NCBI GenBank assembly: GCA_025267735.1
Contig: CM046307.1
Location: 60,941,395-61,005,394 of the forward strand
From: Mactra quadrangularis
Taxonomy: Eukaryota; Mollusca; Bivalvia; Venerida; Mactridae
Direction: 5' to 3'
Length of the DNA: 64,000 nucleotides
The notes beneath the pieces were generated by a model that was not told where the DNA came from, did not search any database, and saw nothing but the letters and a program-made list of their open reading frames with translations. The position numbers and the translations under genes are program-made. Positions within the stretch are counted from its first letter, which is position 1. Each line of letters opens with the position of its first letter. Shown here piece after piece: positions 35,308 to 45,825 of the stretch.

Positions 35308-35927
35308 GCCACCTGGCTAGCTCAGTTGGTAGAACACAAGTCAGGGGCAGATCCAGGATTTTTTCTAGGAGGGGTCTGAAATTTTTTCTAGGGGGGGGGG
35401 GGGGTCCAAACTTTCGAACCACAACCACATTATACACTTTTTGCAGAATAGTGCCGTATATCAATGATAAAGATCTACATAACCATTAAATCTATGTTAA
35501 GCACAGAAAAATTTGCTTCATGCTACTTAAAAATGACTTACAGCCAAGAAATACACATATGGACAGGTACAAGTTGGAAATTCCAGGAGGGTCCCTAAAC
35601 CCTCCCCCCCCCCCCTGCTAGATCCACCTATGCAAGTCTACTGATCAAGGGGTCGTGGGTTTGATTCCTGGGCGAGGCAAACTTTCGTGGAGCTTGGTCA
35701 TAAAATTATTTCCAAGGCCATTCTCCCTCCTACCAATGATTATTAATTATGTAGGGCAGTTATCAGTCACTGACGAAAGTAATACAATAGTAATACTATG
35801 CGCTTAGTTGTTAACAGCTAAATCCAAAGTTAAGCCTTTCCTGGAGGAGTGAGTAGATTGACTGACCGCCGTTATTTAAACTTATATGATGTGTTGCTAC
35901 GGCGTTAAACCCAACAAACAAACAAAT
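35308..35927 (+). mobile_element. tRNA-derived SINE family 2 with nested hAT MITE
   Basis: The head GCCACCTGGCTAGCTCAGTT starts at 35308 and is broken after the A-box by a hAT MITE (35342-35632). It resumes with CAAGTCTACTGATCAAGG and a B-box-like GGGTTTGATTCCTGG, then matches the 11661 copy through TGTAGGGCAGTT, GAGGAGTGAGTAGATTGACTG and GCTACGGCGTTAAACC to an (AAAC)-type tail. Flanks AGGCTGATTTCA and AGGCCAATTTCA look like the TSD. Confidence 0.85.
35342..35632. mobile_element. hAT-type MITE (CAGGGGCAGATCC), copy 2
   Basis: Starts CAGGGGCAGATCCAGG and ends GCTAGATCCACCTATG. Contains a run of 14 G and a later run of about 13 C. Homologous to 21621-21876 along its length. It splits the tRNA head of the SINE, so it is younger than the SINE. 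CAAGT precedes and follows it. Confidence 0.85.
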
Positions 35928-35989
35928 AGGCCAATTTCATGCACCTCTGTCAATGCAGATTTTACTTAGTCTCACTATTGAAAGCAAGC

Positions 35990-36410
35990 TTTTTTAAGAT
36001 ACTCAAATACAAGTATTATTTTTCAAGATTTGTCATCAAATGTGTTTGTTGATTTTGCAGCTTTTGTGTTAACTAAACAAAATCTTCATTGGTTATGTTG
36101 TTTGAATTGGCCTACAAATTTATTATATGGTGTATGCAAAAGAAGTTGATGTCATTCAAAAGAGACAAGTCTTAGCTATAAGTGAATGCTTAAACCTTTG
36201 CAAACTACTGTAGTTTATAGTTAGCCAAAGAAGCAGTTTAATGCTTAACTCCATGTAAAATTTAGCCATAAACTATATAATGTAGTTTGTTATAGAGAAA
36301 CTTGGAAAAGACTTACACATTTAAGGAGCACATACCTTATACATACGTGTTGCAAAATAATGTTTTTTTTACTCAAAACCATGCTGGCCTCCATGACAAT
36401 CATTAGCTTG
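35990..36410 (+). repeat. Third copy of the 25262-29500 arm family
   Basis: Contains TGTATGCAAAAGAAGTTGATGTCATT, matching GTATGCAACAGATGTTGATGTCATT at about 26784, followed by CTTAGCTA. Ends ACCATGCTGGCCTCC, like GACCATGCTGGCCCCC at 29518. Shows that the arm of the composite palindrome is itself a dispersed repeat. Confidence 0.5.
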
Positions 36411-36423
36411 AATGCAGGCTGTC

Positions 36424-36545
36424 AACCAGTTCCTATATTCCTATATTTTCCTATGTTTTGGGAATTATTCCTATATTTTCAAAAATGTCCTATATTCCTA
36501 TATTTATACTATATTTTGTCCATCATTCCTATATTTTAAATCATT
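36424..36545. repeat. Irregular CCTATATT tandem repeat
   Basis: About ten imperfect TTCCTATATTTT units. Flanked on the left by GCAGGCTGTCAACCA (36415). The inverse GGTTGACAGCCTGC with inverted CCTATATT units is at about 41370-41440, so the two tracts may be ends of one 5-kb structure. Confidence 0.6.
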
Positions 36546-37292
36546 CTTATTTGAACATGCTGAGTATGTTTAATTGTATTTTATTCATATATAATTGAGT
36601 ATTTTGTATCTGTTTCCTCTTATACTGCCTGTAAGTTGCATAATTTAAGAGCCTATGATGAGTTTGTTCTGTTATATGGCTGTAAAGTGTCAGTATTTAA
36701 GTGTCCCCAACAATTTGTTTCAGATACTGCTATTTAATAACCACTCTTGAAAAAAATTAGAAGAAATGTTCCTTGTTCAAATTTTCAAAGTGTTCTATTC
36801 AACCTAATTGTTTTGTAGTCCATGTCACATTGCAAATTCACTGCAACCTATAACAAACATTGCTTAATTATAATACACTTTGGTGAAATAAAGCAATTGC
36901 AAGGATATAATAATTTCTTACTCTACTTGTAGTTAATAAGCAGTACCTCTGGTGCATTTAGAGACCTCTCAAACTGTAGACATGCATCCTTCTACTCATT
37001 CATTGTATTTCATCAGAAATAAAGTTACATGGTTATTGATAGGAAATAAACCAATGAATCTGTTTTTCAAAACTGGCAGGGCTAGATATTGTATAGGTGG
37101 TCTTAAAACATAGTCTAGTAGTCCCCTTAAATGACTATGAGCGTCAAAATTTAAGACCTAGGCTATAAACTAGCTTTGTTCGGGCATAATTTCCCCTCTA
37201 TGTATATAGTAAGAGTTTGTCATTACTATAGTAAAACATAAAAAACTCTCCTGTAACCATTATGTCAAAAACCTTCATATTTGGCATACATA
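36546..37292. other. No recognised feature
   Basis: AT-rich. No supportable exon, RNA or element ends. Confidence 0.45.
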
Positions 37293-37294
37293 TA

Positions 37295-38486
37295 CTAATA
37301 GACAAAAGAAACTGGACACTTACATTTTGTGTAATATTTTTATAATTAGGACACCGTTTAAAACGAAATTTAAGTTTCATATCATGCATTAATAAGATTA
37401 CCCACGATTTTGCGACTTATCACTCAACCGATTTCAATTAATAGCGCTTTTGTTGAAAAACGCGTTTTCCTTGAGCACATCGAGAAAATAAACATGTCAT
37501 TGTGTTGATGTCGTTTTTCGTTTACGCTTTCAACACTACCATCGAAAATTCAAAACAATTTCATTGCTTTATCCGCATGAAATTTGCAAAAGTTTAATGA
37601 AACTGATCGTATCCGAGGTCTGATGCTCTTGGCATCTGGGCAAAGCCTAGTAGACGTTGCTCGTACATTAAACTGCAACTAAATGACTAAAATGTATATC
37701 ATTGAGTTGTTTGACACCACGGCATCCATAAACGACAAAGCTATGTCTGGTCAACGTAAAATTATGAACGTCAGAATTGACCAAGCTATTACGTTCGCTC
37801 ACGTACGTTATCCGTTCCGAACGGCGACTGCAACTGCTCTATAATATGGGATCTTATACAAGATGGTATGACAATGTCTAAAAGTAACGCTCGGCCCATA
37901 CGTTATATGCCTTCATACATTGGACAGAAGGTACATCAGTGACATAGATGGGTGCGAATATTCTTTTCACGACGTCAATTGTATAATAAATGTCAATTTT
38001 GACGAACACGAATATGTTGACCAGATTTTGCAACCTGTTCTAGAGACATAAATTGCACAAAATGGACTGGCTGTGCTCTTGCGTCGCGTTGTTGGAGGAA
38101 TGGGAACGTCTTTCAATTGCCGATGTTTTAAAGTACGAGCGGTCAATGCATCAACGTGTGGCCGCGTTAAGATGTCAGCGCGGTTGTCACACTCGTTATA
38201 AGCACACAAAATAGCAATTTGGCTTTATACTACTCAACTAGATTGAAAAGAATATACCATTAAAATCAAAATCATCTATTGCAATTGATTTGCAACTTTT
38301 TAAAAAGCATTTCTTGTATTCAATATACGTTTACGTTATACATTGAACATATTTTCAAATAAAGCTGTTATAAATGTAAAGTTTAGAATGTTCCCTTCAA
38401 TTTGATACCAAATTTATATGGAGTTTCCTCTTCTTAAACATAAAAGTTTAGGTTTATACAGATGTCCAGTTTCTTTTGTCTAGTAG
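37295..38486 (+). mobile_element. Tc1-like element with dead transposase
   Basis: Ends CTAATAGACAAAAGAAACTG and, inverted, CTACTAGACAAAAGAAACTG, flanked by TA (37293-37294; 38487-38488). 1192 bp, somewhat shorter than intact Tc1 elements. The plus strand carries a recognisable Tc1-type transposase remnant. The minus-strand frame at 37967-38209 is a shadow. Confidence 0.9.
37596..38110 (+). pseudogene. Tc1-like transposase pseudogene
   Basis: The frame starting near 37599 reads DRIRGLMLLASGQSLVDVAR, the first HTH of Tc1-like transposases, and then hits a stop. It continues to FRTATATA (37815-37838), matching the conserved end of the DNA-binding region. In another frame, EYVDQILQPVL (about 38010-38042) matches the core segment just before the expected QDNARPH catalytic region, which is not readable. 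Several stops and a deletion of the first catalytic Asp region leave it inactive. Confidence 0.85.
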
Positions 38487-38488
38487 TA

Positions 38489-39246
38489 TAGAAACATCAT
38501 TTAAATCACTCCCTTTTGTCAAAGGGAACCACTATTTAGGAGTACTAATTTTCATATAGAATTACAATGTATGTATAGAAGTCTGATAAAAATATCTTCT
38601 GAGTAATTTATATTTTGAACTTTCATGCATGCATCATCTACAATGTTCAAATAGGGAAATCAAAAATAACAGTGTTCACAATCTTAACAAAGCAAAATTG
38701 TTAAAATAATCTTGTCTGAAACCTTGTGGCCTAGAGCATGTAGAATTTTTATGTAGCATCATTTAGGAGTGTTCTAGGCTACACTATGGCCTGCCTTTGG
38801 GGGTCAATAATATACATGGTGGAATGAAACAGGAAAATTTGAAGTCCTCTTTTAGTAATTTTAATAAGTAGCCATCATGAATCTTTTATTCAGTTTGATA
38901 TGAATGTATGACACATTTTTATTTGAAACACTCTGATTATCTGCTTTGTGGATCAGAAAAGGCAACATAGTCTCATATCAGCTACTGTGTGGCAAGTTTA
39001 TGCTTGAATCAGATCAAATAATGGAAGAATTTATTTTTCTCATTTTAGCAATAAAAAAATTACCAAAATATATTTATTAACTGCATGTACAATAGCTGTC
39101 TAAAAACAATAAAGTCAGTACATAGAAGGCCTGAAGACAATAAAATTGTCAAACCATATTTTTTAGGTTTAATTATTTCTTTAGTGGGGGTTCTTTTGTG
39201 TAAGAACATAGTGTAATTATTTTTTGTAAAACACTGATATGCATTA
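38489..39246. other. No recognised feature
   Basis: AT-rich sequence between a Tc1 element and a hAT-like palindrome. Nothing supportable. Confidence 0.45.
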
Positions 39247-39331
39247 ATTTCAAGCACTGGCACCAGAGTCCATATCTTATGATCATAAAATAATGTGTTC
39301 ATCCTTATATATAGTTCCCTGTGCATACATA

Positions 39332-40350
39332 CGAGGGGTGATCCAGAAATTCGTGGACACCTTGCATGAAACAAAAAGTAATAAAGCCAATCACATGAAC
39401 TTCTAGTGTCTTTTTAAGTGAGCATTTGTCAACAAATTTGCAAAATATTGTAAAGATTCGACCATAATTAATGATTCTGCACTATTTTATATACATGGAC
39501 GTGATGAAACGCGGCGCAGCTCATCGCGTCTCAAACGACGTTATGTTGTCAAAAGAAGTAAACTTAATTACTGTTTGGCCTTATAACTCTTCATAGCATT
39601 CCCCCTTTGGCCTGCACCATTCATTTCTAGCTCTTCTGTTACAATTCTGCTAACAGTTCCAAACAACAAATACAGTGAATAACTGAGATTCGTAAAATTA
39701 TCCATATTATTTCATTAACCTTCTCATGCAAATTTTCCTTAGTTTCTTTGACTCTGTTTCTCAGACTGCGAAGAATTCCCTACACCTTCCCATCCATTCG
39801 AAAATCGGAGATGCTTCTTATACACTAGTGTACGACACACTGATGGTTTATATGTCTCACTTTCAATCATTGTTTTTGTCTTGCCAAATGTTTTTTTTTT
39901 GAGATTTACACAGAATTGTATAACTGTATGCAGTTTTGCTGGATCCGTGACGTCCGTTTTTATGAAGCTGTTTTCACCCCTTCTTTTATTAAACACGAGT
40001 GTATAATGATCGCAACGTCAAATTTCTTCTGAAACTCACAGAATGACGTCATACATGTCTAAACAACGTTATTATAACGTTTCCTGCCATTTTCTTAATT
40101 TGAAAAGATTTTACATTGGTTTGTATGAGGTAAAAACATATACATTTAGGAGAAAAAATGAGCTGCGCCACGATTTCGATACTTCATATTTTGATGACGT
40201 CATTAATAGATGAAAACTGCAATTGATGTTTTAAAATTTTGTCAATTTATTAAAAAAGCATTGATTAATGATATCCTAACAAATCAGCACGGTAGGACGT
40301 CACGTTATGGAGATACACTCATTGTCCACGAATTTTTGGATCACCCCTCG
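39332..40350 (-). mobile_element. Mariner element with truncated transposase
   Basis: Inverted ends CGAGGGGTGATCCAGAAATT and, inverted, CGAGGGGTGATCCAAAAATT, flanked by TA (39330-39331; 40351-40352). 1019 bp. Subterminal arms (GCGGCGCAGCTCATCGCG against GAGCTGCGCCACG) are also inverted. Carries an N-terminal transposase remnant on the minus strand. Confidence 0.9.
39739..39996 (-). pseudogene. Mariner transposase N-terminal remnant
   Basis: An 85-codon open frame with the classic mariner N-terminal HTH region. VIQFCVNLKKKTFGKTKTM is followed by VCRTLVYKKHLRFSNGWEGV, matching the family pattern I-x-FCV-x-L-G-K...V-x-W-x-x-RF-x-x-G. It ends before the catalytic DDD domain, and no downstream catalytic motifs are readable. 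Complete mariner transposases are about 340-350 residues, so this is about a quarter. Confidence 0.85.
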
Positions 40351-41154
40351 TACATGTACACTACCTTATATTATGATATACATGGTATTAAACGTTTTCT
40401 GCAGTGCTTACGGCCCTAACCGTTTTTCTTCAATTCTGCTTATATCTGAAAGAAAGTATCGTTCTCGATTTAAGGATTAAACATTTCTCTAACATCATGC
40501 AATGTTACAAGTTTGTATCTAATACCGTTTTTATAAAATTTATAATAAATGTAATAGCACTGGTTTGCAGCGATTCAACGTCACTACTGACTTCCTGTTT
40601 AACTTAACCTGGTTCCCTGGACTAATGTAAATACGTACAAAGTCTATTTATATAACCTATGACGTGTAAATGTTTACCTAGACGGCGCGTTCTGATTGGG
40701 TTTAAATTTGGCGCGCTTCATTGACAAGGTACAGGAAAAGTCTCGTGGAGTATATCAACCAATCAGATTATGCTCTTTAATGCGTCATAATTTAACCGGA
40801 AATGAACAGTGATTCTCAATCGCTAAAAAATTTTAATGTAGAAATAACTATTAATTTCATGATAACCTTTTTAGATAAAAAGTTTTTGAATAGCCTGTTT
40901 TGTAAAGAAATGTTTAATCTACAAATCGAGACTGATATTTGCATCCAAATATATTCCGAAAGGTAACAATAATCTATCAGACCGTACCTACTGATAAAAT
41001 GGTTCAATACCATGTGAATATTATATAATGAAAGTATAGTTTATCTCGTACACGGTAATGTATACGGGACCGATATTTTAAAGTGTTTGTTGACAAAATG
41101 TTATATGTGTTCGTATTTAATGAGTGTGAGGACTCTGGTGCCAGTGATTTCAAG

Positions 41155-41457
41155 ATAGTTTGTAGATCTTTTTTTTTTCCATTTAGAAGTACATACATGT
41201 AGTTAGGTCTATGATACATTATTTGTTTCGGACAAGTCATTTTGAAATAATACACTGGTAACTGAAACTTGTATCACTTCAGAACAAGTACTTATTTCGC
41301 AGTCTTTTAGCAATGATAATCTTTGTAAAGAGACCCTAATGTATTGGAATACTGCTAAAAAGTTCCTATATTTTGAATTAGAATTCTTATATAAATTCCT
41401 ATATTTTTTATAAATTGTTGGTTGACAGCCTGCGAATGATTAACTGTTGCCGTTTTT
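41155..41457. other. Unassigned, with an inverted CCTATATT tract
   Basis: Holds TTCCTATATTTT units and GGTTGACAGCCTGCGAATG (to about 41440), the inverse of the motif at 36415. No gene. Confidence 0.5.
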
Positions 41458-41728
41458 TATACCCCCGCTTCGAAGAAGAGGGGGGTATACTGTTTTACCC
41501 TTGTCCGTGCGTCCGTCCATCCGTCCGTCCGTTACAAAATTTCCGTCGCAGTTTTCTCAGCAACTATATCATGTAGCAGCCTAATTCTTTGCATATTGCT
41601 TCATCCCATAGTCCCATATGGTGTAAAGCGATTTCATGCTCCTTGCTCATCTACTTCCTGTTTGTCGCATATTTTTAGATTTTGGCGGGGGTATCACTAG
41701 TGAGCATTAGCTCACAGATTTACTTGTT
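41458..41728 (+). mobile_element. Mini Helentron-like element (TATACCCCCGC), copy 2
   Basis: Nearly identical to 30150-30453 but lacks about 40 bp before GCGGGGGTATCACTAG. Same 3' hairpin GTGAGCATTAGCTCAC and ACTTGTT end. Contains a GTCCGTGCGTCCGTCC simple tract that differs in length between copies. Confidence 0.8.
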
Positions 41729-41735
41729 TATCTTA

Positions 41736-41832
41736 ATCAAAGGTGGCTTGTACAGTCTTAACAAAAGACACATTTACAGAGTTGTTTATCATAGAGTGTC
41801 TTTTGTTTAGACTGTGCAAGTCACCTTTGATT
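41736..41832. mobile_element. 97-bp hairpin mini-MITE
   Basis: AATCAAAGGTGGCTTGTACA with GTCTTAACAAAAGACAC pairs with GTGTCTTTTGTTTAGACTGT and GCAAGTCACCTTTGATT, a stem of about 37 bp with four or so mismatches and a loop of about 22 bases. Pre-miRNA-like in shape, though the near-perfect symmetry favours a MITE. Expression is unknown. Confidence 0.65.
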
Positions 41833-42185
41833 CAGAGAAGAAACTATAATAAACTTGGGTACCTAAACTTACATTTACTGAGTTTACAGTAAAGTTTTGA
41901 TATCCAAGTTAAGGATCAGTTCCTTCACTTTAGATTTAATGTGAGGTATATTACATTTATAATGGTAGTTTTTACCCATGTTTAATTATAGTCCGATTTT
42001 ATTCGGTGAGCCGTGACAGGATGGAAGAGTCCAATCATAACCATGACGATAGGTAAAACCAGTAATATTTAATACTACACTGAAAATCGATACAAACTAT
42101 AATAACTCAAGTTTAAAGCCACACGATAAGGTGCATTAAGAATCACTGTTCAAAATAGCGCAGTCGGTAACGAAGGCGTAATATA

Positions 42186-43198
42186 CGAGGGGTGATTAGA
42201 AAGTTCAAGGAATTTATTTATTACTGGTACACGGGATAAAATAGGAAAAAAAAACAAAATACATCATTCTGTATGTTTACCAAAGACTTATATTAAGCCC
42301 AAATATTTTCTTGATACATTGGAGAATAAAATTTTCACGAAACATTTTACAACACTAGTAAACCGTACTTGAAGCACGCCGACGTCATCATTGGGTTACT
42401 TAAATGTCATAGTCAAGTTTCCTATTTAATTTCTGCTCATAATCATCACATATTTCCATACACTTTCTATGGCTATGTACCCACAAATTAAATGTAACCT
42501 TGAAGTATTCCTCACTAAATAAATAAATAATTCTCTTGTGCAATACAGCACACTGTAAGCCATCAATCCTTATCTAGAAGCTTCTCCACTCACGCTGCCT
42601 TTCCAACAGTTACTGTCAGTGTCAGTTGACCTGGTCTTTCTTCATCAAATACCCATGTTCTACCTTCCCTGAACCTCTGACGCCATTTGTAGACAATTGT
42701 TTTTCTACATGTTGGTAATGTATCAGCAGTTTTAATTTGATTAAGCGTATCTGCAGGTGACAAATTGAGTCAAACGCAACAATTTATGACTGCGCCCAAC
42801 TCAAAATCATTTGTTGACGTCATTTGTTGTTTCGAAGCCATGACTCTAAAATCTCTGTTATGCAATAACCATTCAAAACAATTTCATGAAACTTGCAGGA
42901 AAATATTTCCAGACATCACGCTAGTGTAATTAATGTTGGCGCATAATTCGTACCAAAATTGAGAGCATAATACCATGTTTAATGTTTTCAAAATAGGTGA
43001 AAAAATAGCGTGCTTCAAGTGACCAAACAGTGGTTGCTATGGATACCATTTATTCTTTCTACATATTGATAATCTGTTCACAAATATGATTTAGAAAACG
43101 CAAATGAATTGTTTTACACTTATTTGAGTTTTAATGTGATTTGACAAAAAGGTAAATATTTTAGAAGGGAATTCCGCGAATTTATCAATCACCCCTCG
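42186..43198 (-). mobile_element. Mariner element, internally deleted
   Basis: Inverted ends CGAGGGGTGATTAGAAAGTTC and, inverted, CGAGGGGTGATTGATAAATTC, flanked by TA (42184-42185; 43199-43200). 1013 bp. The minus strand carries both N- and C-terminal transposase pieces with the centre missing. Confidence 0.9.
42400..42841 (-). pseudogene. Mariner transposase with deleted catalytic core
   Basis: Starts with ATG at 42841 (MASKQQMTSTNDFELG) and meets an in-frame stop after CCV. It reads on through VYKWRQRFREGR and DEERPGQ, the conserved second HTH and linker of mariner transposases. It then jumps to a C-terminal piece at about 42400-42510, WVHSHRKCMEICDDYEQKL followed by a stop, matching the family C-terminus (W-x-x-R-x-x-KCI-x-x-x-G-x-YFE). 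The catalytic DDD region between is gone. Confidence 0.85.
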
Positions 43199-44960
43199 TA
43201 TTATGTCACATTCATTTTTTTTACTGCTGGGGTTCGAACCTCACCGCCTCCATATTTTTGTATTTATTACTAAATTTATATATGACGTTGCGTCCAATAC
43301 TGCCGTCAATTTGCGTAACGTCAAAAGTAACGTTTTAGAAAAATATTTTGTATTCAATACGCTTTAATCAGCATTCAATATCATAGTAAAACCTTTAATA
43401 AATTGGCTACAGTGATACACACTGATTTTTATTGTTTCGTGAATCTTATTACATATTAATTTCAAATACATAGAAATCTTATGTGTCATTTTCCCATATT
43501 CTAAGATACATACCTATAAATTATTTTACCAAATATCAATGGAAATTAAGGTGCCTCAAGTCTTTATGCTAGTTATCATGTTGACAGCATTTTAATTGCA
43601 TTTTTTATTTGTTTTAGTCTTTGTTTCTCTTTTCATTTGCCATCTGTATCTTTTGCCGATTTGAACTGCACATGTTTATGCAGTACTTTAAAGTTACATA
43701 ATCCAAACAGAAAAAATAGTCAACAACATTGTCGTTAAAAACGTCTAAAATAGGCAGCGTTACATCATGGCTAGACATTTTGAATTGTTAATTATTCTAA
43801 GTTATTTCACCAACATCATATTGATATTGAATTATGTTATACCTTTTAGTTTGAACTTTTTGGTGATTGATATTAAATTTCGCTATTTTGTTTTATTCTG
43901 TAAACAATGATCTTTAAAATATCTGAGTCGAATCTATTTTCGGCATGTTGCGGATGCGTTACATCGTGGCTAGACATTTCCAAACCTGACTAACGCCGCT
44001 TTTCGTTTGCTTAATTATTTTCATTCTAAAATATATCTAAGAATAAAGAAATGAACTTTTAAAAAATACTAAAAATCATTATGCCAATTTAATTATTGCA
44101 CCATATATAAATCGAAGTTGTAGACGAGATAATTTGTAAAATTAAAATCTTACCTTTTCAACAAACATATATTTTCTAGTAATTTTGCGTATAGCTATGT
44201 TTATATTTGAATAAAACTTTGTTTATGTATAAGATAGTTCATTAACACAAATATTGTAAGCTTTTCTGGTAAAAACGTATCTTCATACGACAGACATCTG
44301 GGTTTTTATAACGAAATTTACTTCTTTCTGTTACGTCTTACTGGCATATTTTCTGACGTTCAGTCGGGTTTACAGTAAAATATTTTGACATATATATGTA
44401 AAATATACTAAATAATATAATTTTCTGAAAGTTTGAATTGTTTCAATTGATTGATGTAAGATTTATCAAACTGCGATAAAAATGGTAAAAGTAGTTGAAT
44501 ATTTTGAGTCCTAGGGCTTGGTATTTTCAAATTAACGCCAGTATTGAGCGCAACGTCATATACATGTAATTGTATCATTTCATAGATTTTATGTTATAAT
44601 TTGATTTTGTTTTTATTTTTATTTTATTTTATTCTTTCTTTATTTATTCTATCCAGCAATTTGTCAAAAAATAATGATATATATTCGACTTAACTTGAGG
44701 TGGCTTTATCGAAATTGAAATAGAATCCTATTAATTGAACGTGTCAGTTATCTGCGTCTCCTTCTGCTTCACTTTCTCATGTACATTCTGTACAATTACT
44801 TTAGAGCCATTCCAATAAGCACCGGTCGACAGTTTAGAGTAAGACATCGGAGCAATAAGTAAGCACAAACTAATATTCTATTTTTTATTTACATTTGGCT
44901 GTGTGCTGCACTTATATTTTGATAAATGTATCCATGATGTAAAAAAAATGATAATAAAAA

Positions 44961-45041
44961 GGTACCAGGCAGTATTCGAACCCGGAGTAACAAAAGCAAT
45001 GTACCTCAACCCAAGTGTCTTACCGCCTCGACCACGCAGTC
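44961..45041 (-). repeat. tRNA-like segment in the right arm
   Basis: On the minus strand, GACTGCGTGGTCGAGGCGGT resembles an A-box region and CCGGGTTCGAATACTGCC a B box, with spacing of a leucine-type tRNA (long variable region). The acceptor stem is not clean. Likely a SINE-head-like segment or tRNA pseudogene carried by the element. The 65-codon plus frame at 44903-45100 runs through it. Confidence 0.5.
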
Positions 45042-45185
45042 ATATAAATCAATGTAGTATAATTATTATAAAGACAGAAATCAGTTGGTTAGTTAAATAA
45101 GCTGCGTTACCTTTTTGTAGGAATGTTCCAAAAATCTATAAATACAAAAGTGCAGTCACGGCTCACCAGATAAAATCTGACTATA

Positions 45186-45808
45186 GTGTCCAGTTTCTTC
45201 TATATACTTTCAATTCACAGGTTTACATGTTCGCCAAGCTAAAGCCTTTTTTACGAAACTGTTTCCCATACATATTATAACAAAGTTTTATGTGAAACTT
45301 AAACCTGTACGATCAAGGTTAATTTTGTTCTGGGTATAGTCTTCAGTTTGTAAACAAATTATCATCATATATGTTTTTCATCATGTTTATACAACAGCTA
45401 AATAAATAAGAAAAGGAAAGAATCAAGTAGCACATAAAATAACCATCACATTTCTTGTTTGAAAATGAGCCTGTGAGATGTTACTGTTTACTCTGAATCT
45501 TCTGTACAAATTATTTTTCACATGACTCAATTTTCTTTTTGACTTAATTTGTGCACAAAGGATTTAGAGCTAATGGTCAAAACTCACAAGATCAATTTGA
45601 ATTGTTTAGGGGCAAAAAAGTATCATGTTTTTAGACACTGTTTGATTGTCATTTAATTTTCTGTCTGGAAAGAGAAATTGGCGAAAAAACAATTTTATTT
45701 TTTATGTGTTTAGTTGTAATTGTATGTGACAATGACTATAGACTATGTTGTTTTGTCTAAGAAAAAGTGGTGATATCTGTCATTGTAGATTTCAAATTTT
45801 GTACCGGC
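45186..45808 (+). repeat. Dispersed repeat family 1, copy in 45385-45720
   Basis: Shares AATCAAGTAGCACATAAAATAACCATCACATTT with the 4548 copy (AATGATTCAAGTAGCACATT..). Also AATTTGTGCACAAAGGATTTAGAGC, TTTAGGGGCAAAAAAGTA and TTTTCTGTCTGGAAAGAGAAAT. GTCCAGTTTCTTCTATATAC at 45188 resembles the Tc1 end at 38465 but is solitary. Confidence 0.55.
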
Positions 45809-45825
45809 AAATCTGTTTGAAGAGA

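Larger units (their letters stand above)
39255..41146. mobile_element. Long-palindrome hAT-like element, copy 1, interrupted by mariner
   Basis: Ends CACTGGCACCAGAGTCC and the inverse GGACTCTGGTGCCAGTG, flanked by exact 8-bp ATTTCAAG (39247-39254; 41147-41154). A mariner (39332-40350) sits in the left arm. Without it the element is about 870 bp. Homologous to 46780-47993 (GGTATTGAACCGTTTT-type block, ATTGGTTGATA/CCAATCAGA, GACTTCC). Open frames at 40404-40607 and 40816-41255 are arm sequence. Confidence 0.85.
42155..43251 (+). repeat. tRNA-like segment split by a mariner
   Basis: TAGCGCAGTCGGTAACGAAGGCG (A-box-like, 42155-42178) and CTGGGGTTCGAACCTCACCGCC (B-box-like, 43226-43248) are separated by the mariner at 42186-43198. 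Removing it joins them at tRNA-like spacing. It mirrors the tRNA-like segment at 44961-45041 in the other arm. Confidence 0.55.
41989..45183. mobile_element. 3.2-kb palindromic element with tRNA-like segments in both arms
   Basis: Ends TAGTCCGATTTTATTCGGTG and, inverted, TAGTCAGATTTTATCTGGTG, continuing AGCCGTGAC, and flanked by TA (41987-41988; 45184-45185). Arms match further in: GACGTTGCG..CCAATACTG at 43286 against CAGTATTGAGCGCAACGTC at about 44541. The left arm holds a mariner. The interior is non-coding, with a GCGTTACATC..GGCTAGACATTT motif repeated directly (about 43759 and 43948). Confidence 0.75.

Noticed and set aside
40210..41255. Four overlapping open frames of 65-83 codons
   Set aside because: They lie in the arms of the hAT-like palindrome. 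The related element at 46780 does not keep them open.
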